From positions 1,364,001 through 1,428,000 of the forward strand of contig NZ_CP061770.1 of the NCBI RefSeq assembly GCF_011751865.2: a DNA stretch of 64,000 nucleotides. Direction: 5' to 3'. Positions 18,514-26,473 of the stretch are shown piece after piece. This stretch comes from Salinibacterium sp. ZJ70 (GTDB lineage: Bacteria; Actinomycetota; Actinomycetes; Actinomycetales; Microbacteriaceae). Within the stretch, counting starts at the first letter, position 1. Every line of letters starts with the position of its first letter. The notes beneath the pieces are model-generated. The model did not search any database and was not told where the DNA came from. It saw only the letters and a list, made by a program, of their open reading frames with translations. The position numbers were made by a program, and so were the translations under genes.

Positions 18514-19257
18514 GTGCCGGATATCGAGATGACGCACATCGGCGGCGGCTCCGTCGAGCTGCACGACGCGCGGCGGGGGCTCAGGCGCGTCGTCGAGCTC
18601 GAGCCGTTCGAGATGGGTGTCTACCCGGTGACCGAAGCGCAGGTCGCCGAGCTGCTGGGGGAGACCGCTCGGCACCCGCGTCGCCCCGCCGTCGACGTGA
18701 GCTGGCTGCGCGCCATCCGCTTCTGCAACGCCGCGTCGGAATGGGACGGACTCGACCCGGCATACAGCTTCGACGGTGAGCTCGTCACGTGGCATGTCGA
18801 TGCCGACGGCTACCGGCTGCCCACCGAGGCTGAGTGGGAGTTCGCGTGCCGCGCCGGATCGACCGGGGCGCATTACGGCCCGCTCGCCGAGGTCGCCTGG
18901 ACGGCGGCCGACGGCGTCACGAGCCCTCAGGACGTCGGCGGCAAGCATCCGAACCTCAATGGCCTCTTCGACACCCTCGGGAACGTCTGGGAGTGGTGCT
19001 GGGACCTGCTCGACCCGGGCCGTTACGACGACTATCGGGTGTTCCGGGGCGGCGGCTACGCGGACGACGCGTGGAGTGCGCGCGCGGGCGCACGTCGCGG
19101 CGGCGCACCGCGGACGCACCAGGACGATGTCGGATTCCGGGTGGCGCGCGGCGGCTTCGACGCCGTCGATGCCGCCCAGGGGTGGTCGGCGCGCGTGGAC
19201 CGCGAGCGCGCACTCATCGACGGCCCGCTGCCGCCGGGGTGGACTCCGATGCGCTGA
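18514..19257 (+). CDS. SUMF1/formylglycine-generating-enzyme-like protein lacking the copper Cys pair
   Basis: 247 aa. FGE-sulfatase fold: FEMGVYPVTEAQVAELLG, VDVSWLRAIRFCNAASEWDGL, YRLPTEAEWEFACRAGS, GNVWEWCWD, RGGGYADDAW and GFRVARG follow the family order. In true formylglycine-generating enzymes two Cys after the GGSW segment bind copper. Here that segment reads YADDAWSARAGARRG and has none, so sulfatase activation is unlikely. Other members modify or bind different targets (EgtB- or PvdO-like, or peptide-binding). GTG start at 18514. A single gene ahead of nadE. Confidence 0.85.
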   Translation: MPDIEMTHIGGGSVELHDARRGLRRVVELEPFEMGVYPVTEAQVAELLGETARHPRRPAVDVSWLRAIRFCNAASEWDGLDPAYSFDGELVTWHVDADGYRLPTEAEWEFACRAGSTGAHYGPLAEVAWTAADGVTSPQDVGGKHPNLNGLFDTLGNVWEWCWDLLDPGRYDDYRVFRGGGYADDAWSARAGARRGGAPRTHQDDVGFRVARGGFDAVDAAQGWSARVDRERALIDGPLPPGWTPMR

Positions 19258-19366
19258 TCTCGGTGAGCGGCCTCCGGGAATGGTCGCGAATCCGAAATCC
19301 GTCACGCGTGCGCAACGAGAGAAGCGCATGATGGAGTGAGCACATCAGCTCGCCGAGAGGGAGACC

Positions 19367-20191
19367 ATGACGACGCAGCGTGAGATCATCGCCGCACTGG
19401 GCGTGACACCCCAGATCGACCCGGCCGCCGAGATCGAGCGGCGTCGCGACTTCCTCGTGGAGTATCTGGGCGCGACGGGGGCGAAGGGCTTCGTGCTCGG
19501 CATCTCCGGCGGGCAGGATTCGAGCCTCGCGGGCAAGCTCGCGCAGCTCGCCGTCGAGAAGGTGCGCGCCGACGGGGGAGCGGCCACGTTCACAGCCGTG
19601 CGTCTGCCGTACCGCGTGCAGGCGGATGAGGCTGACGCCCAGCTCGCCCTCGACTTCATCCAGCCGGATGTCTCGCTCGTGTTCGACATCGCCGGTGGCG
19701 TCGACGGCATCGCCGCGGAGTACGAGCGCAGTGCGGGCGAACCGCTGCGCGACTACACGAAGGGCAATGTGAAGGCGCGCATGCGCATGGTCGCGCAGTA
19801 CGCGATCGCCGGCGAGAGAGGGGCGCTCGTCATCGGCACCGACCATGCCGCCGAAGCGGTCACCGGCTTCTTCACGAAGTTCGGCGATGGGGGATCGGAT
19901 GTGCTCCCGCTGAGCGGACTCACCAAGCGCCAGGGGCGCGCCCTGCTGATCGCGCTCGACGCGCCGGCGCGCCTGTACGAGAAGACGCCCACAGCCGACC
20001 TGCTCGACGACAAGCCCGGCCAGGCCGACGAGCACGAGCTCGACATGGAGTACGAGCAGATCGACGACTTCCTCGAGGGGCGCGAGATCGATCCGGTGGC
20101 TGCTGCCGAACTCCAAGACCGCTACCGGATGACCGCCCACAAGCGCACGGTGCCCGTCGGTCCCGACGACACCTGGTGGCGCACGGACTGA
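19367..20191 (+). CDS. nadE: Ammonia-dependent NAD synthetase
   Basis: 274 aa, the short NH3-dependent class without a glutaminase domain. Amidates nicotinic acid adenine dinucleotide to NAD. PP-loop [10 protein letters not shown] at about residue 44, then the conserved [10 protein letters not shown] and [20 protein letters not shown] segments and the [13 protein letters not shown] end. ATG preceded by GAGAGGGAG. No second NAD gene is adjacent. Confidence 0.97.
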   Translation: MTTQREIIAALGVTPQIDPAAEIERRRDFLVEYLGATGAKGFVLGISGGQDSSLAGKLAQLAVEKVRADGGAATFTAVRLPYRVQADEADAQLALDFIQPDVSLVFDIAGGVDGIAAEYERSAGEPLRDYTKGNVKARMRMVAQYAIAGERGALVIGTDHAAEAVTGFFTKFGDGGSDVLPLSGLTKRQGRALLIALDAPARLYEKTPTADLLDDKPGQADEHELDMEYEQIDDFLEGREIDPVAAAELQDRYRMTAHKRTVPVGPDDTWWRTD

Positions 20192-20292
20192 GGGCGTGCA
20201 GGCCGCCAGCTTCGATGATCGGGACTGGCTACGCCTCTCGGAACATGGAGTGAGGTCCCCGAGGCTCCCTCGAACTCGAGGTGCGTCGCAAG

Positions 20293-20688
20293 CTATGGCA
20301 CAGGAGCCGGGGGGTGCTGTCGGGTCCGACGGACGAAGTGGACGATCGCGCCCGCGGGTGCGGCGACCGCACCGACGCCGCCCACGAGCAGCACGATCGT
20401 CCACGTCGGCGCTGGGCCGTATTCGACCGTTCCGCCGTCTCGTGTGGCATACACGCACGTCACTCCGGGAGGCGTCCAGCGCCACGCGCTCTGGAGGGAT
20501 TCGGGAACGATGTGATGGCGGATGACGTCGGCGGGGATGAGGGGGCATTCGTGGTTGGCGACGTCGCTGGAGCGATATCTCTCGATCGCGAGTGCGCCCG
20601 CGCTCCACACCGTGAGGCAGAGGCCGACGAGCGCGACCGTCAGCGGCCGGTTGCGGCGTGTGGGTGCATGACTGGTGCCGGTGCTCAT
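20293..20688 (-). CDS. Small two-helix membrane protein, unknown function
   Basis: 131 aa. Hydrophobic helices at about residues 17-36 and 97-118 flank an external loop of about 60 residues with two Cys (HECPLI, VTCVY), which could form a disulfide, and the C-terminus is basic and Pro-rich. The minus-strand frame is chosen over a longer plus-strand frame because only it gives a sensible membrane topology. No family recognised. Confidence 0.62.
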   Translation of the reverse strand: MSTGTSHAPTRRNRPLTVALVGLCLTVWSAGALAIERYRSSDVANHECPLIPADVIRHHIVPESLQSAWRWTPPGVTCVYATRDGGTVEYGPAPTWTIVLLVGGVGAVAAPAGAIVHFVRRTRQHPPAPVP

Positions 20689-20762
20689 GCGATCACGTTG
20701 TCAGGCGGGGAGGGTCGTGACATCGTTCGGGCGACGGATATCCGCGAGGGCATTCACCCTTC

Positions 20763-20790
20763 ACCTGACATAATCGCGCTTATCAGTGCT
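20763..20790. other. Sequence resembling an actinobacterial XerC/XerD (dif) site
   Basis: A 28-bp AT-richer stretch with left arm ACCTGACATAA (20763-20773), a 6-bp centre and right arm TTATCAGTGCT (20780-20790). The left arm differs at one base from ACTTGACATAA and the right arm agrees at about eight of eleven positions with the pattern I recall for actinobacterial dif sites. It ends 1 bp before the stop codon of the neighbouring gene. It may be dif, a dif-like recombination site or chance. Confidence 0.25.
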
Positions 20791-20791
20791 A

Positions 20792-21379
20792 TTACGCGTG
20801 GCGACCGGGCGCGCGAGCGGGGGGTATCGCCGTCTCCTCTGAGGCCGGTGGATTCGGGGTGTTCGGTGCTGCTGGCGCCCCCGAGAGCTTCTCGAACGCC
20901 CGTCGGGCCAGGTCGGGCGTCTGGGTGGATGATGGTGCCGCGCGAGCTGGACTCGGTGCGATCATCGGCGCCGCGTCTGCCGCAGCGGACGGCCTCGGGG
21001 CGTGCTGGTTCAGCTCGGACACGGGCGGTGCGGCCCCGATCGCGAACGCAGGCCCCTGTGGGATCGGTTCTGACATAACGTAGCCGACGGGTGCGGGACT
21101 GATGGGCACAGCGGTGTGCGAGATCGGCGGAGGAAGCTCCCCGAGGCTCGCATCCGGAGGTGGCGCCGGCTGAGGTGCCGGGCTCTGGCTCCACGTCGCA
21201 GACGCGGGTGCGGGGCCCGTCGACGGCGAGCGCCCCATCTCTCTCCGCCGCTCCGCTCGCAGTTCGCTGCGGATCGCCGCGCGCACCACAAGCCAGAGCG
21301 TGAGGAACGCCGCGACGACGAGACCGATAACGGAAGCCGCCGTGACCAGGGATTCAGGTGCGAGCTCGGGGGTGCCCAT
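20792..21379 (-). CDS. Membrane-anchored Pro/Ala-rich protein, unknown function
   Basis: 195 aa from the ATG at 21379. One N-terminal membrane helix (TAASVIGLVVAAFLTLWLVV, residues about 13-32), a charged juxtamembrane helix RSELRAERRREMG and then about 140 residues of low-complexity Pro/Ala/Ser, probably disordered and cytoplasmic. A TLARRAFEKL-like short helix (DLARRAFEKLSG) near residue 160 is the only folded-looking part. No family recognised. Confidence 0.6.
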   Translation of the reverse strand: MGTPELAPESLVTAASVIGLVVAAFLTLWLVVRAAIRSELRAERRREMGRSPSTGPAPASATWSQSPAPQPAPPPDASLGELPPPISHTAVPISPAPVGYVMSEPIPQGPAFAIGAAPPVSELNQHAPRPSAAADAAPMIAPSPARAAPSSTQTPDLARRAFEKLSGAPAAPNTPNPPASEETAIPPARAPGRHA

Positions 21380-21433
21380 GCGCCCACGATGAACCTGCGA
21401 ACGCCGTGACGCCACCCCGCATTCGGGGCACGT

Positions 21434-21877
21434 TCAGTCGTGAAGAGCGCGCAGACCCTCGATGACGAGGTCGTGGTCGTCGATGCTCGAGAGCCCCGAG
21501 ACCGTCGCCGTGCCGACCATCGCGCCGTTCACGCGGATCGGCACACAGCCTCCCGCGCGAGCGAAGACGGCGCCGTCGAGCCAGTCGATCCCCTCATCGA
21601 GTTCGATCGCCATGCTCGGGCGAGCGAAGCGTCGCACGGTGCGGATCTTGCGGGCGATCCAGTCATCGTTGTCGGCGGAGGTGCCGGCGAGGGCGGCGTG
21701 AAACACCTGCTGCTCCCCCAGGTGCACGTCGATCGTCACGGCGAGCCCGCGCTCGACAGCGAACTCACGGATCGTCGAGCCCAGCCGCCACGCGTCGTCG
21801 GGGGCGAACGTCGCGAACGAGAGTTCCCGCTCCTCGCGGTCGATGCGGTCGCGGTGAACGGCGTCGGGGTGCGCCAT
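21434..21877 (-). CDS. UPF0303/HbpS-like (GlcG-type) protein
   Basis: 147 aa. Resembles the UPF0303 branch of the GlcG/HbpS fold: LSFATFAPDDAWRLGSTIREFA, then IDVHLGEQQVFHAALAGTSADNDDWIARKIRTVRRF and ending GTATVSGLSSIDDHDLVIEGL. Family members have been linked to haem binding or degradation, while many are uncharacterised. First of nothing obvious: the Nudix and SDR genes lie upstream on the same strand with gaps of 15 and 9 bp, suggesting an SDR-Nudix-UPF0303 operon. Confidence 0.82.
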   Translation of the reverse strand: MAHPDAVHRDRIDREERELSFATFAPDDAWRLGSTIREFAVERGLAVTIDVHLGEQQVFHAALAGTSADNDDWIARKIRTVRRFARPSMAIELDEGIDWLDGAVFARAGGCVPIRVNGAMVGTATVSGLSSIDDHDLVIEGLRALHD

Positions 21878-21892
21878 CGCACGTCCCTTCGG

Positions 21893-22357
21893 TCAGGCCT
21901 CAGGGTGAGGCGCGTGGGCGCGCACGAGCTCGACGAGCTCGGCGGGTTCGAATCGGGGGTTCTCGGCGAGGAGCTCGTCGAGGCTCCACCACCGGTGCTG
22001 CAGCACGTCGACGCGCTCGTCGTCCGTCCAATGGTCGGTCGACGGCTCGAAGCGGTCGGTCACGAGTCGGTAGAACTCGGCGTGGCCGGAATCGTGGTCG
22101 GCGCTGTCCCACTCGACGTCGTAGTCGTGGGCCCACACCGGCTCACCGAGATCCGTCGCCACGAGCCCGGTCTCCTCGAAGAGCTCACGGCGAGCGGCGT
22201 CAGCATGAGACTCCCCCGGGTCGACTCCCCCGCCGGGTGTCAGCCAGCGCGCGACGCCTGACGAATCCGGAGCCGTCGTGAGGAACAGCAGCGTGCGTCC
22301 CTCGCGGTCGAAGACGAGCACGCGTGACACCGGACGGTGCCGATGCGTGCTCGTCAT
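21893..22357 (-). CDS. Nudix hydrolase
   Basis: 154 aa. Complete Nudix box GGGVDPGESHADAARRELF followed by EETGL, with the metal-binding REx2EE glutamates present. Hydrolyses a nucleoside diphosphate linked to some other group, with the substrate undetermined. The insert HDSGHAEFYRLVTDRFEPSTDHWTDDE and WWSLDELLAENPRF match the 8-oxo-dGTP diphosphatase-like Nudix group. Sits 9 bp after the SDR gene stop region and 15 bp before the UPF0303 gene. Confidence 0.9.
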   Translation of the reverse strand: MTSTHRHRPVSRVLVFDREGRTLLFLTTAPDSSGVARWLTPGGGVDPGESHADAARRELFEETGLVATDLGEPVWAHDYDVEWDSADHDSGHAEFYRLVTDRFEPSTDHWTDDERVDVLQHRWWSLDELLAENPRFEPAELVELVRAHAPHPEA

Positions 22358-22366
22358 CGACCGACC

Positions 22367-23137
22367 TCAGCCCGCGTATCCGGTGAAGTACGACACGTCG
22401 CCGATGTAGCGCGTGTTGTCGGCCGGGATCTCCTCGATCGCGGCGCGTGCGACCTCGGCGGCGAACTCGGACACGTTGTACAGCTTGCCCGCGGCCTCGC
22501 GACGCGACGCGATGGCGCCCGGGTTGGTGCGCTCGAGCAGGGTCGCCGTGATGGTGCCCTCGATCATGTCGCCGGAGACGACGACGAATCCGATGCCCGC
22601 GGCCTCCAACTCGGGGATGCGCGCGCGGAGGGCGTCCTCGCCCGCGCGCTTGCTGAGGGCGACAGCCTCGTACTCGGGCATCGTCGGGACGGTCTTGATG
22701 AAGTGCGCCTGGTGGCTCGTCACGAAGACGACGCGCGACCCCGCGTGCAGCAGCGGCACGGCTGCGTCGAGCACGTTGACCTGCGCGTCGCGGTTGAGGC
22801 GCATCGCGTAGTCCTCGCCCATCCCCTGCTCCATCCCGCCGGAGGCGTTGAGCACGACGATGTCGAGCCCGCCCCACGCCTCGCGCACGGTGGCGAACAT
22901 CGCCGCGACCGATGCCGGATCGGTGAGGTCGGCGCCGACGGCGATCGCCTCGCCGCCAGCGGCTTCGATGCCCTCGACGACCTTGAGGGCGCGCGCTTCC
23001 TTGTTGCGGTAGTTGATGACGACCTTGGCGCCAGCGGCGGCGAGGTAGCGCGCGGTGTCGGCGCCGATGCCGCGAGAAGAGCCGGTGATGAGCACGCGGA
23101 GGCCGCGCAGCGAGTCAGTGGGGAGAACGTCATTCAC
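22367..23137 (-). CDS. SDR-family oxidoreductase with altered YxxxK site
   Basis: 256 aa. Typical SDR fold with TGSSRGIG at about residue 14, the NYRNKEA segment that often marks NADP preference, and VLNASGGM in place of NNAG. The catalytic region reads YEAVALSK: Lys is present, but the residue four before it is Val, with a Tyr three places further upstream. The active-site geometry is therefore not classical. GTG start at 23137, since a TAGGGT -10 box ends 8 nt upstream. Divergent from the NfeD-like gene. Substrate unknown. Confidence 0.85.
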   Translation of the reverse strand: MNDVLPTDSLRGLRVLITGSSRGIGADTARYLAAAGAKVVINYRNKEARALKVVEGIEAAGGEAIAVGADLTDPASVAAMFATVREAWGGLDIVVLNASGGMEQGMGEDYAMRLNRDAQVNVLDAAVPLLHAGSRVVFVTSHQAHFIKTVPTMPEYEAVALSKRAGEDALRARIPELEAAGIGFVVVSGDMIEGTITATLLERTNPGAIASRREAAGKLYNVSEFAAEVARAAIEEIPADNTRYIGDVSYFTGYAG

Positions 23138-23223
23138 GATCCCCCACCCTAGCGAGGGTGCCGCACTCGTCCGGCATCCGCCGCGGTGTAGTTTCGAGGT
23201 GACGATGTCGGAAGGGCGATACC

Positions 23224-23556
23224 GTGGCATTCGAGGCGGATCCGAGCGTGGTGTGGGCATCCCTCACGACCGTTCTGCTCGTCGGCGCACTCGTCGCCTC
23301 CTGTCTCATGGCTCGCCGCAGCGGTGCCGTGATCCCGAACGTCCCAGCGGTCATGGGCCTCACCGGCCGTGTGATCGCCCGCGGGCGAGATCCGCGCGCC
23401 CGCCTCGCCAACGGCGTGTTGGTACCCGTCTCTCCCGAGCCCGGCACGGCGCCGCTCGAGCCGGACGCTCGCATCGTCATCACCGGATTCGAGCGCGGTC
23501 GTGCGCTCGTCGTCGCCGCACCCGAACATCTCGAAGGACCTCATGCCACGTCGTGA
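23224..23556 (+). CDS. Small membrane protein with NfeD-like C-terminal domain
   Basis: 110 aa, GTG start with AAGGGCGATACC upstream. One membrane helix (VWASLTTVLLVGALVASCLMA, residues 9-29) and then a small beta-rich domain, GLTGRVIARGRDPRARLANG...VVITGFERGRALVV-like, reminiscent of the OB-fold of NfeD proteins, which accompany SPFH proteins. The assignment is tentative, as no SPFH gene is near. Its end overlaps the glycerophosphodiesterase start by 14 bp, so the two are probably co-translated. Confidence 0.6.
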   Translation: MAFEADPSVVWASLTTVLLVGALVASCLMARRSGAVIPNVPAVMGLTGRVIARGRDPRARLANGVLVPVSPEPGTAPLEPDARIVITGFERGRALVVAAPEHLEGPHATS

Positions 23557-24328
23557 CGATGCTGATGCCGGATTCCTGAGGCTTCCCACCCCGCGGGTGC
23601 TGGCCCACCGAGGCCTCGCTGCCCATGCGCCTGAGAACACGCTGCTCGCGTTCCTGCATGCGGTGAACGCGGGCGCGCGCTACATCGAGACCGACGTCAA
23701 CGGCTCGGCCGACGGGCTGGCCATCGTGAGCCACGACGCCGATCTGAAGCGGGTCGCGGGACGCGATGTGCGGGTCGCGCAGCTCACCGCGGCGGAGCTG
23801 CGGCGTGTTCCGCTCGGTGAGGGTCAGAGCTTCTGCTCCCTCGCCGAGGCGCTCGACGCGTTCCCCGAGACACGGTTCAACATCGACGTGAAATCGCAGG
23901 ACGCCATCCCCGGTGTCGTGAAGGCCGTCACCGATCTGCGGGCGGTGGATCGCGTCCTCATCAGCTCGTTCTCGACGTCGCGCCGCCGTGCGGTCGTGGA
24001 TCAGCTCCCCGGGGTCGCGACGTCGATCTCGGCGAGCGGCGCACTGCCCGCGGTGCACGCGGCGCGCGCGGGCTCGACGGGCCTGCTGCGCCGCATCCTG
24101 GCGGGTGTGGACGCCGTTCAGCTGCCGGAGACCGTCGCAGGTGCGCGCGTGGTGACTCCCCGCGCGATTCGGACCTTCCACGCCGTCGGCGTCGAGATGC
24201 ACATCTGGACCGTGAACGATCCGGACGACATGACCCGGCTTCTCGACGCAGGTGTCGACGGGCTCGTCACCGACCGCGCCGACCTCGCACTCCCCCTCGT
24301 CGAGCGGCGGCGTCACCCGAATAGGTGA
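23543..24328 (+). CDS. Glycerophosphodiester phosphodiesterase family protein
   Basis: 261 aa TIM barrel. Catalytic signature HRGLAAHAPENT with the acid/base His, then the metal ligands in ETDVNGSADG and SHDADLKR. Hydrolyses glycerophosphodiesters to glycerol 3-phosphate and an alcohol. There is no signal peptide, so a cytosolic enzyme is likely. ATG at 23543 with GAAGGACC upstream. A small hairpin, GGTGA/TCACC, overlaps the stop codon (24324-24337). Confidence 0.9.
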   Translation: MPRRDDADAGFLRLPTPRVLAHRGLAAHAPENTLLAFLHAVNAGARYIETDVNGSADGLAIVSHDADLKRVAGRDVRVAQLTAAELRRVPLGEGQSFCSLAEALDAFPETRFNIDVKSQDAIPGVVKAVTDLRAVDRVLISSFSTSRRRAVVDQLPGVATSISASGALPAVHAARAGSTGLLRRILAGVDAVQLPETVAGARVVTPRAIRTFHAVGVEMHIWTVNDPDDMTRLLDAGVDGLVTDRADLALPLVERRRHPNR

Positions 24329-24407
24329 CAAATCACCGATGGATGGCCCCCGTCCGCTACCAATCCGCGTCGAGGTCCCTGGGAAACGACTGAAAACGCC
24401 ATGGCGC

Positions 24408-24434
24408 GGGAATGACTTGCGCCACGGTGGTGTT
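24408..24434 (+). promoter_or_regulatory. rbpA: Sigma-R-type promoter of rbpA
   Basis: GGGAAT (24408-24413), exactly 18 bp, then GTT (24432-24434). This is the full consensus of thiol-oxidative-stress sigma-R/SigH promoters (GGGAAT-N18-GTT). The predicted start near 24440 leaves an 85-90-nt leader before rbpA with a good GGAGG ribosome site. In Streptomyces rbpA is a known sigma-R target. Confidence 0.7.
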
Positions 24435-24527
24435 GCACATCGTTGCACGGCGACCTGACCCCACCACGGACGGCCGCCTCGCGCGCCACGCGCGCACCAC
24501 CCCCCACGGCGCAGAGGAGGCCACACA

Positions 24528-24902
24528 ATGGCGGATCGTAGTTTGCGCGGAATGCGACTCGGAGCTCAGAGCATGCAGAGCGAAGAGGGAGTCGAGTTCT
24601 CGCCCCGCAAGAAGGCGGTGTACCGCTCGGAAGACGGGACCACTTTCGAGGTGATTTTCGCTGCCGAGGCCGACGTGCCCGACACGTGGGAATCGCCCCG
24701 AACGGGGCTCGAAGGACGACTGGTCGGTGAAGACGGAAATCTCGTAGAATCCGTGGAGGCCGAGACCAAGGCCGCCCGCACCCACTGGGACATGCTGCTC
24801 GAGCGCCGCACGCGCGCCGAGCTCGAGGAGATCCTGCAGGAGCGCCTCGAGTACCTGCGTGCTCGTCGCGGCGAAGGCTCCAAGAGCTCGAAGACCGCTT
24901 AG
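24528..24902 (+). CDS. rbpA: RNA polymerase-binding protein RbpA
   Basis: 124 aa, the normal length. Actinobacteria-specific factor that binds RNA polymerase and the principal sigma factor to stabilise open complexes. RGMRLGAQSMQ at the N-terminus, the FSPRKKAVYRSEDG core strand, the basic linker and the sigma-interacting helix KAARTHWDMLLERRTRAELE are all recognisable. The Cys residues of the Streptomyces zinc site are absent (the core reads FSPRKKAVY), as in mycobacterial RbpA. Preceded by GGAGG and a sigma-R-type promoter. Its stop codon overlaps the stop of lnt on the other strand. Confidence 0.97.
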   Translation: MADRSLRGMRLGAQSMQSEEGVEFSPRKKAVYRSEDGTTFEVIFAAEADVPDTWESPRTGLEGRLVGEDGNLVESVEAETKAARTHWDMLLERRTRAELEEILQERLEYLRARRGEGSKSSKTA

Positions 24903-26473
24903 CGGATCGGTCGGCGCGCAGCCGATGTGCGCCGACCGAACCGGCTCGCGAGAGCTCCGATGAGCACTCCGAGAGCGGCGAACGACACACCCCATTCGAC
25001 CCCCGCGCCGGCGACGGCCGCGGGGGTCGTCGTCGTGGAGAGGGGCACCTCCGCCACCATCGCGGCTGCCGTGAAGGTCGGCAGCTCATCGAGCACCCGC
25101 CCGTCGGGGAGGATGATCGCACTTGCGCCGACGGTCGAGATGTTGACCACGGTGCGCGAGAGCTCCATCGCGCGGATGCGCGCGATCTCGAGCTGCTGAA
25201 CGCTTTCGTCGGTGCGTCCGAAGTCCGCGTTGTTGGTCTGGGCGAAGATGATCTCAGCCCCCTCCGCGACCATCGCGCGCAGGATCGCGTCATCGACGAT
25301 GTCGAAGCAGATCGCGATGCCAGCCAGGATCTCGCGTCCGTCCGAGCCGACATCGACCACCGTGTCGGTGGTGCCCGGGGTGTATTCCCGTTGGATCATG
25401 TCGATGAGGTCGGGGGCGAACTGACGCCAGAAGGCGCGGTCGGGAACGTATTCACCGAACGGCACGGGATGCTTCTTGTCGTAGAAGTCGCCCGCGCCTT
25501 CGCCGTCGCGCCACACGAGCGATGTGTTGAAGTACTCCTCGCCGCGCGCGGTGATGACGCCCGCGACGAGGGGCGCGCCCGTCGTGCGCGAGATCTGGTC
25601 GAACACGAGCGCCGCGGCCGGCACGCGAAGCGGGTCGAGGTCGGACGCACCCTCCGGCCACACCACGACGTCGACGTCCTCATCGACGAGCTCGAGGGTC
25701 GCGACCGCCTGATCGCGCAGGTTGTCGCCGCGCTGCTCGGGTGGGTCGAAGTAGCCGGCCTTGGCATTTCCCTGGACGGCAGCGACACGGATGCCGCCCG
25801 ACGACGCGGCGTCCCAGCCCGGCACCGCGATGAACGTCGCGGCCATCAGGGTGACCGCGATGACACGCTGAGGGGCGGGGAGAGTCGTCTCTCGCGCCGC
25901 GCTCACTCCGAACGCGACGAGCAGCACCATGGCGAAGCTGACGCCCGAGACCCCGAGCCACGGGAACAGGTCGGCCATCGGGCTCTCCGCCTGCGAGAGC
26001 GCAACCCGCCCCCAGGCGAAGCCGCCGTACGGCCACACGTTCGCGACCGCTTCGCGCAGCGTCCAGAGCCCGGCGACCACGAACGGAAGCAGGAGCATGC
26101 GCCCTGCTCGCGAATCGATCGCGCGCGGGATCACGCGTGTCGCGAGCGCGATGAGCACCGTGCCCGCCCCGCACCACAGCGCCATGACGGTGGACAGCGC
26201 CGCCCACGGGATCGGGCCGAGGAACGTCGTCGCCCACTCGATGTGGCTGAGATAGAACGTCGCCCCGAACACGAGACCCACGAGGGCCGCCCCGCTGTTG
26301 CTGCGCCCATAGGCCGCGACGAGCACGAGCGCGATGCCGACGAACGCGAGCGGCCACCACCCGCGATCGGGGAACGCCCCGTCGAGCAGGAAGCCCCCCG
26401 CGGCGGCGAGAAGCACAGCACCCGACAGCGGTGTGAAGGGGCGCGTGTGCCGGTCCGTGGGCGTCTCCATCAT
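24899..26473 (-). CDS. lnt: Apolipoprotein N-acyltransferase
   Basis: 524 aa. About seven hydrophobic helices and an external nitrilase domain. Catalytic triad visible: Glu in VVWPEGASD, Lys in DKKHPVPFGEY and Cys in AICFDIVDD. Transfers a fatty acyl chain to the N-terminal Cys of lipoproteins, and the window encodes at least three lipoproteins. First of two consecutive ATGs used, overlapping the helY stop as ATGA. Last gene of the long minus-strand operon, ending in an overlap with rbpA. The C-terminal helix re-enters the membrane before RFGRRTSAARR. Confidence 0.93.
   Translation of the reverse strand: MMETPTDRHTRPFTPLSGAVLLAAAGGFLLDGAFPDRGWWPLAFVGIALVLVAAYGRSNSGAALVGLVFGATFYLSHIEWATTFLGPIPWAALSTVMALWCGAGTVLIALATRVIPRAIDSRAGRMLLLPFVVAGLWTLREAVANVWPYGGFAWGRVALSQAESPMADLFPWLGVSGVSFAMVLLVAFGVSAARETTLPAPQRVIAVTLMAATFIAVPGWDAASSGGIRVAAVQGNAKAGYFDPPEQRGDNLRDQAVATLELVDEDVDVVVWPEGASDLDPLRVPAAALVFDQISRTTGAPLVAGVITARGEEYFNTSLVWRDGEGAGDFYDKKHPVPFGEYVPDRAFWRQFAPDLIDMIQREYTPGTTDTVVDVGSDGREILAGIAICFDIVDDAILRAMVAEGAEIIFAQTNNADFGRTDESVQQLEIARIRAMELSRTVVNISTVGASAIILPDGRVLDELPTFTAAAMVAEVPLSTTTTPAAVAGAGVEWGVSFAALGVLIGALASRFGRRTSAARRPIR

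Noticed and set aside
20281..21078. A plus-strand frame of 265 codons over the two small membrane genes
   Set aside because: No hydrophobic or domain pattern, whereas the minus-strand products have clean membrane helices.
24424..24527. Riboswitch in the rbpA leader
   Set aside because: No conserved riboswitch core is visible. The leader contains only a repeated GTTGCAC and a ribosome site.
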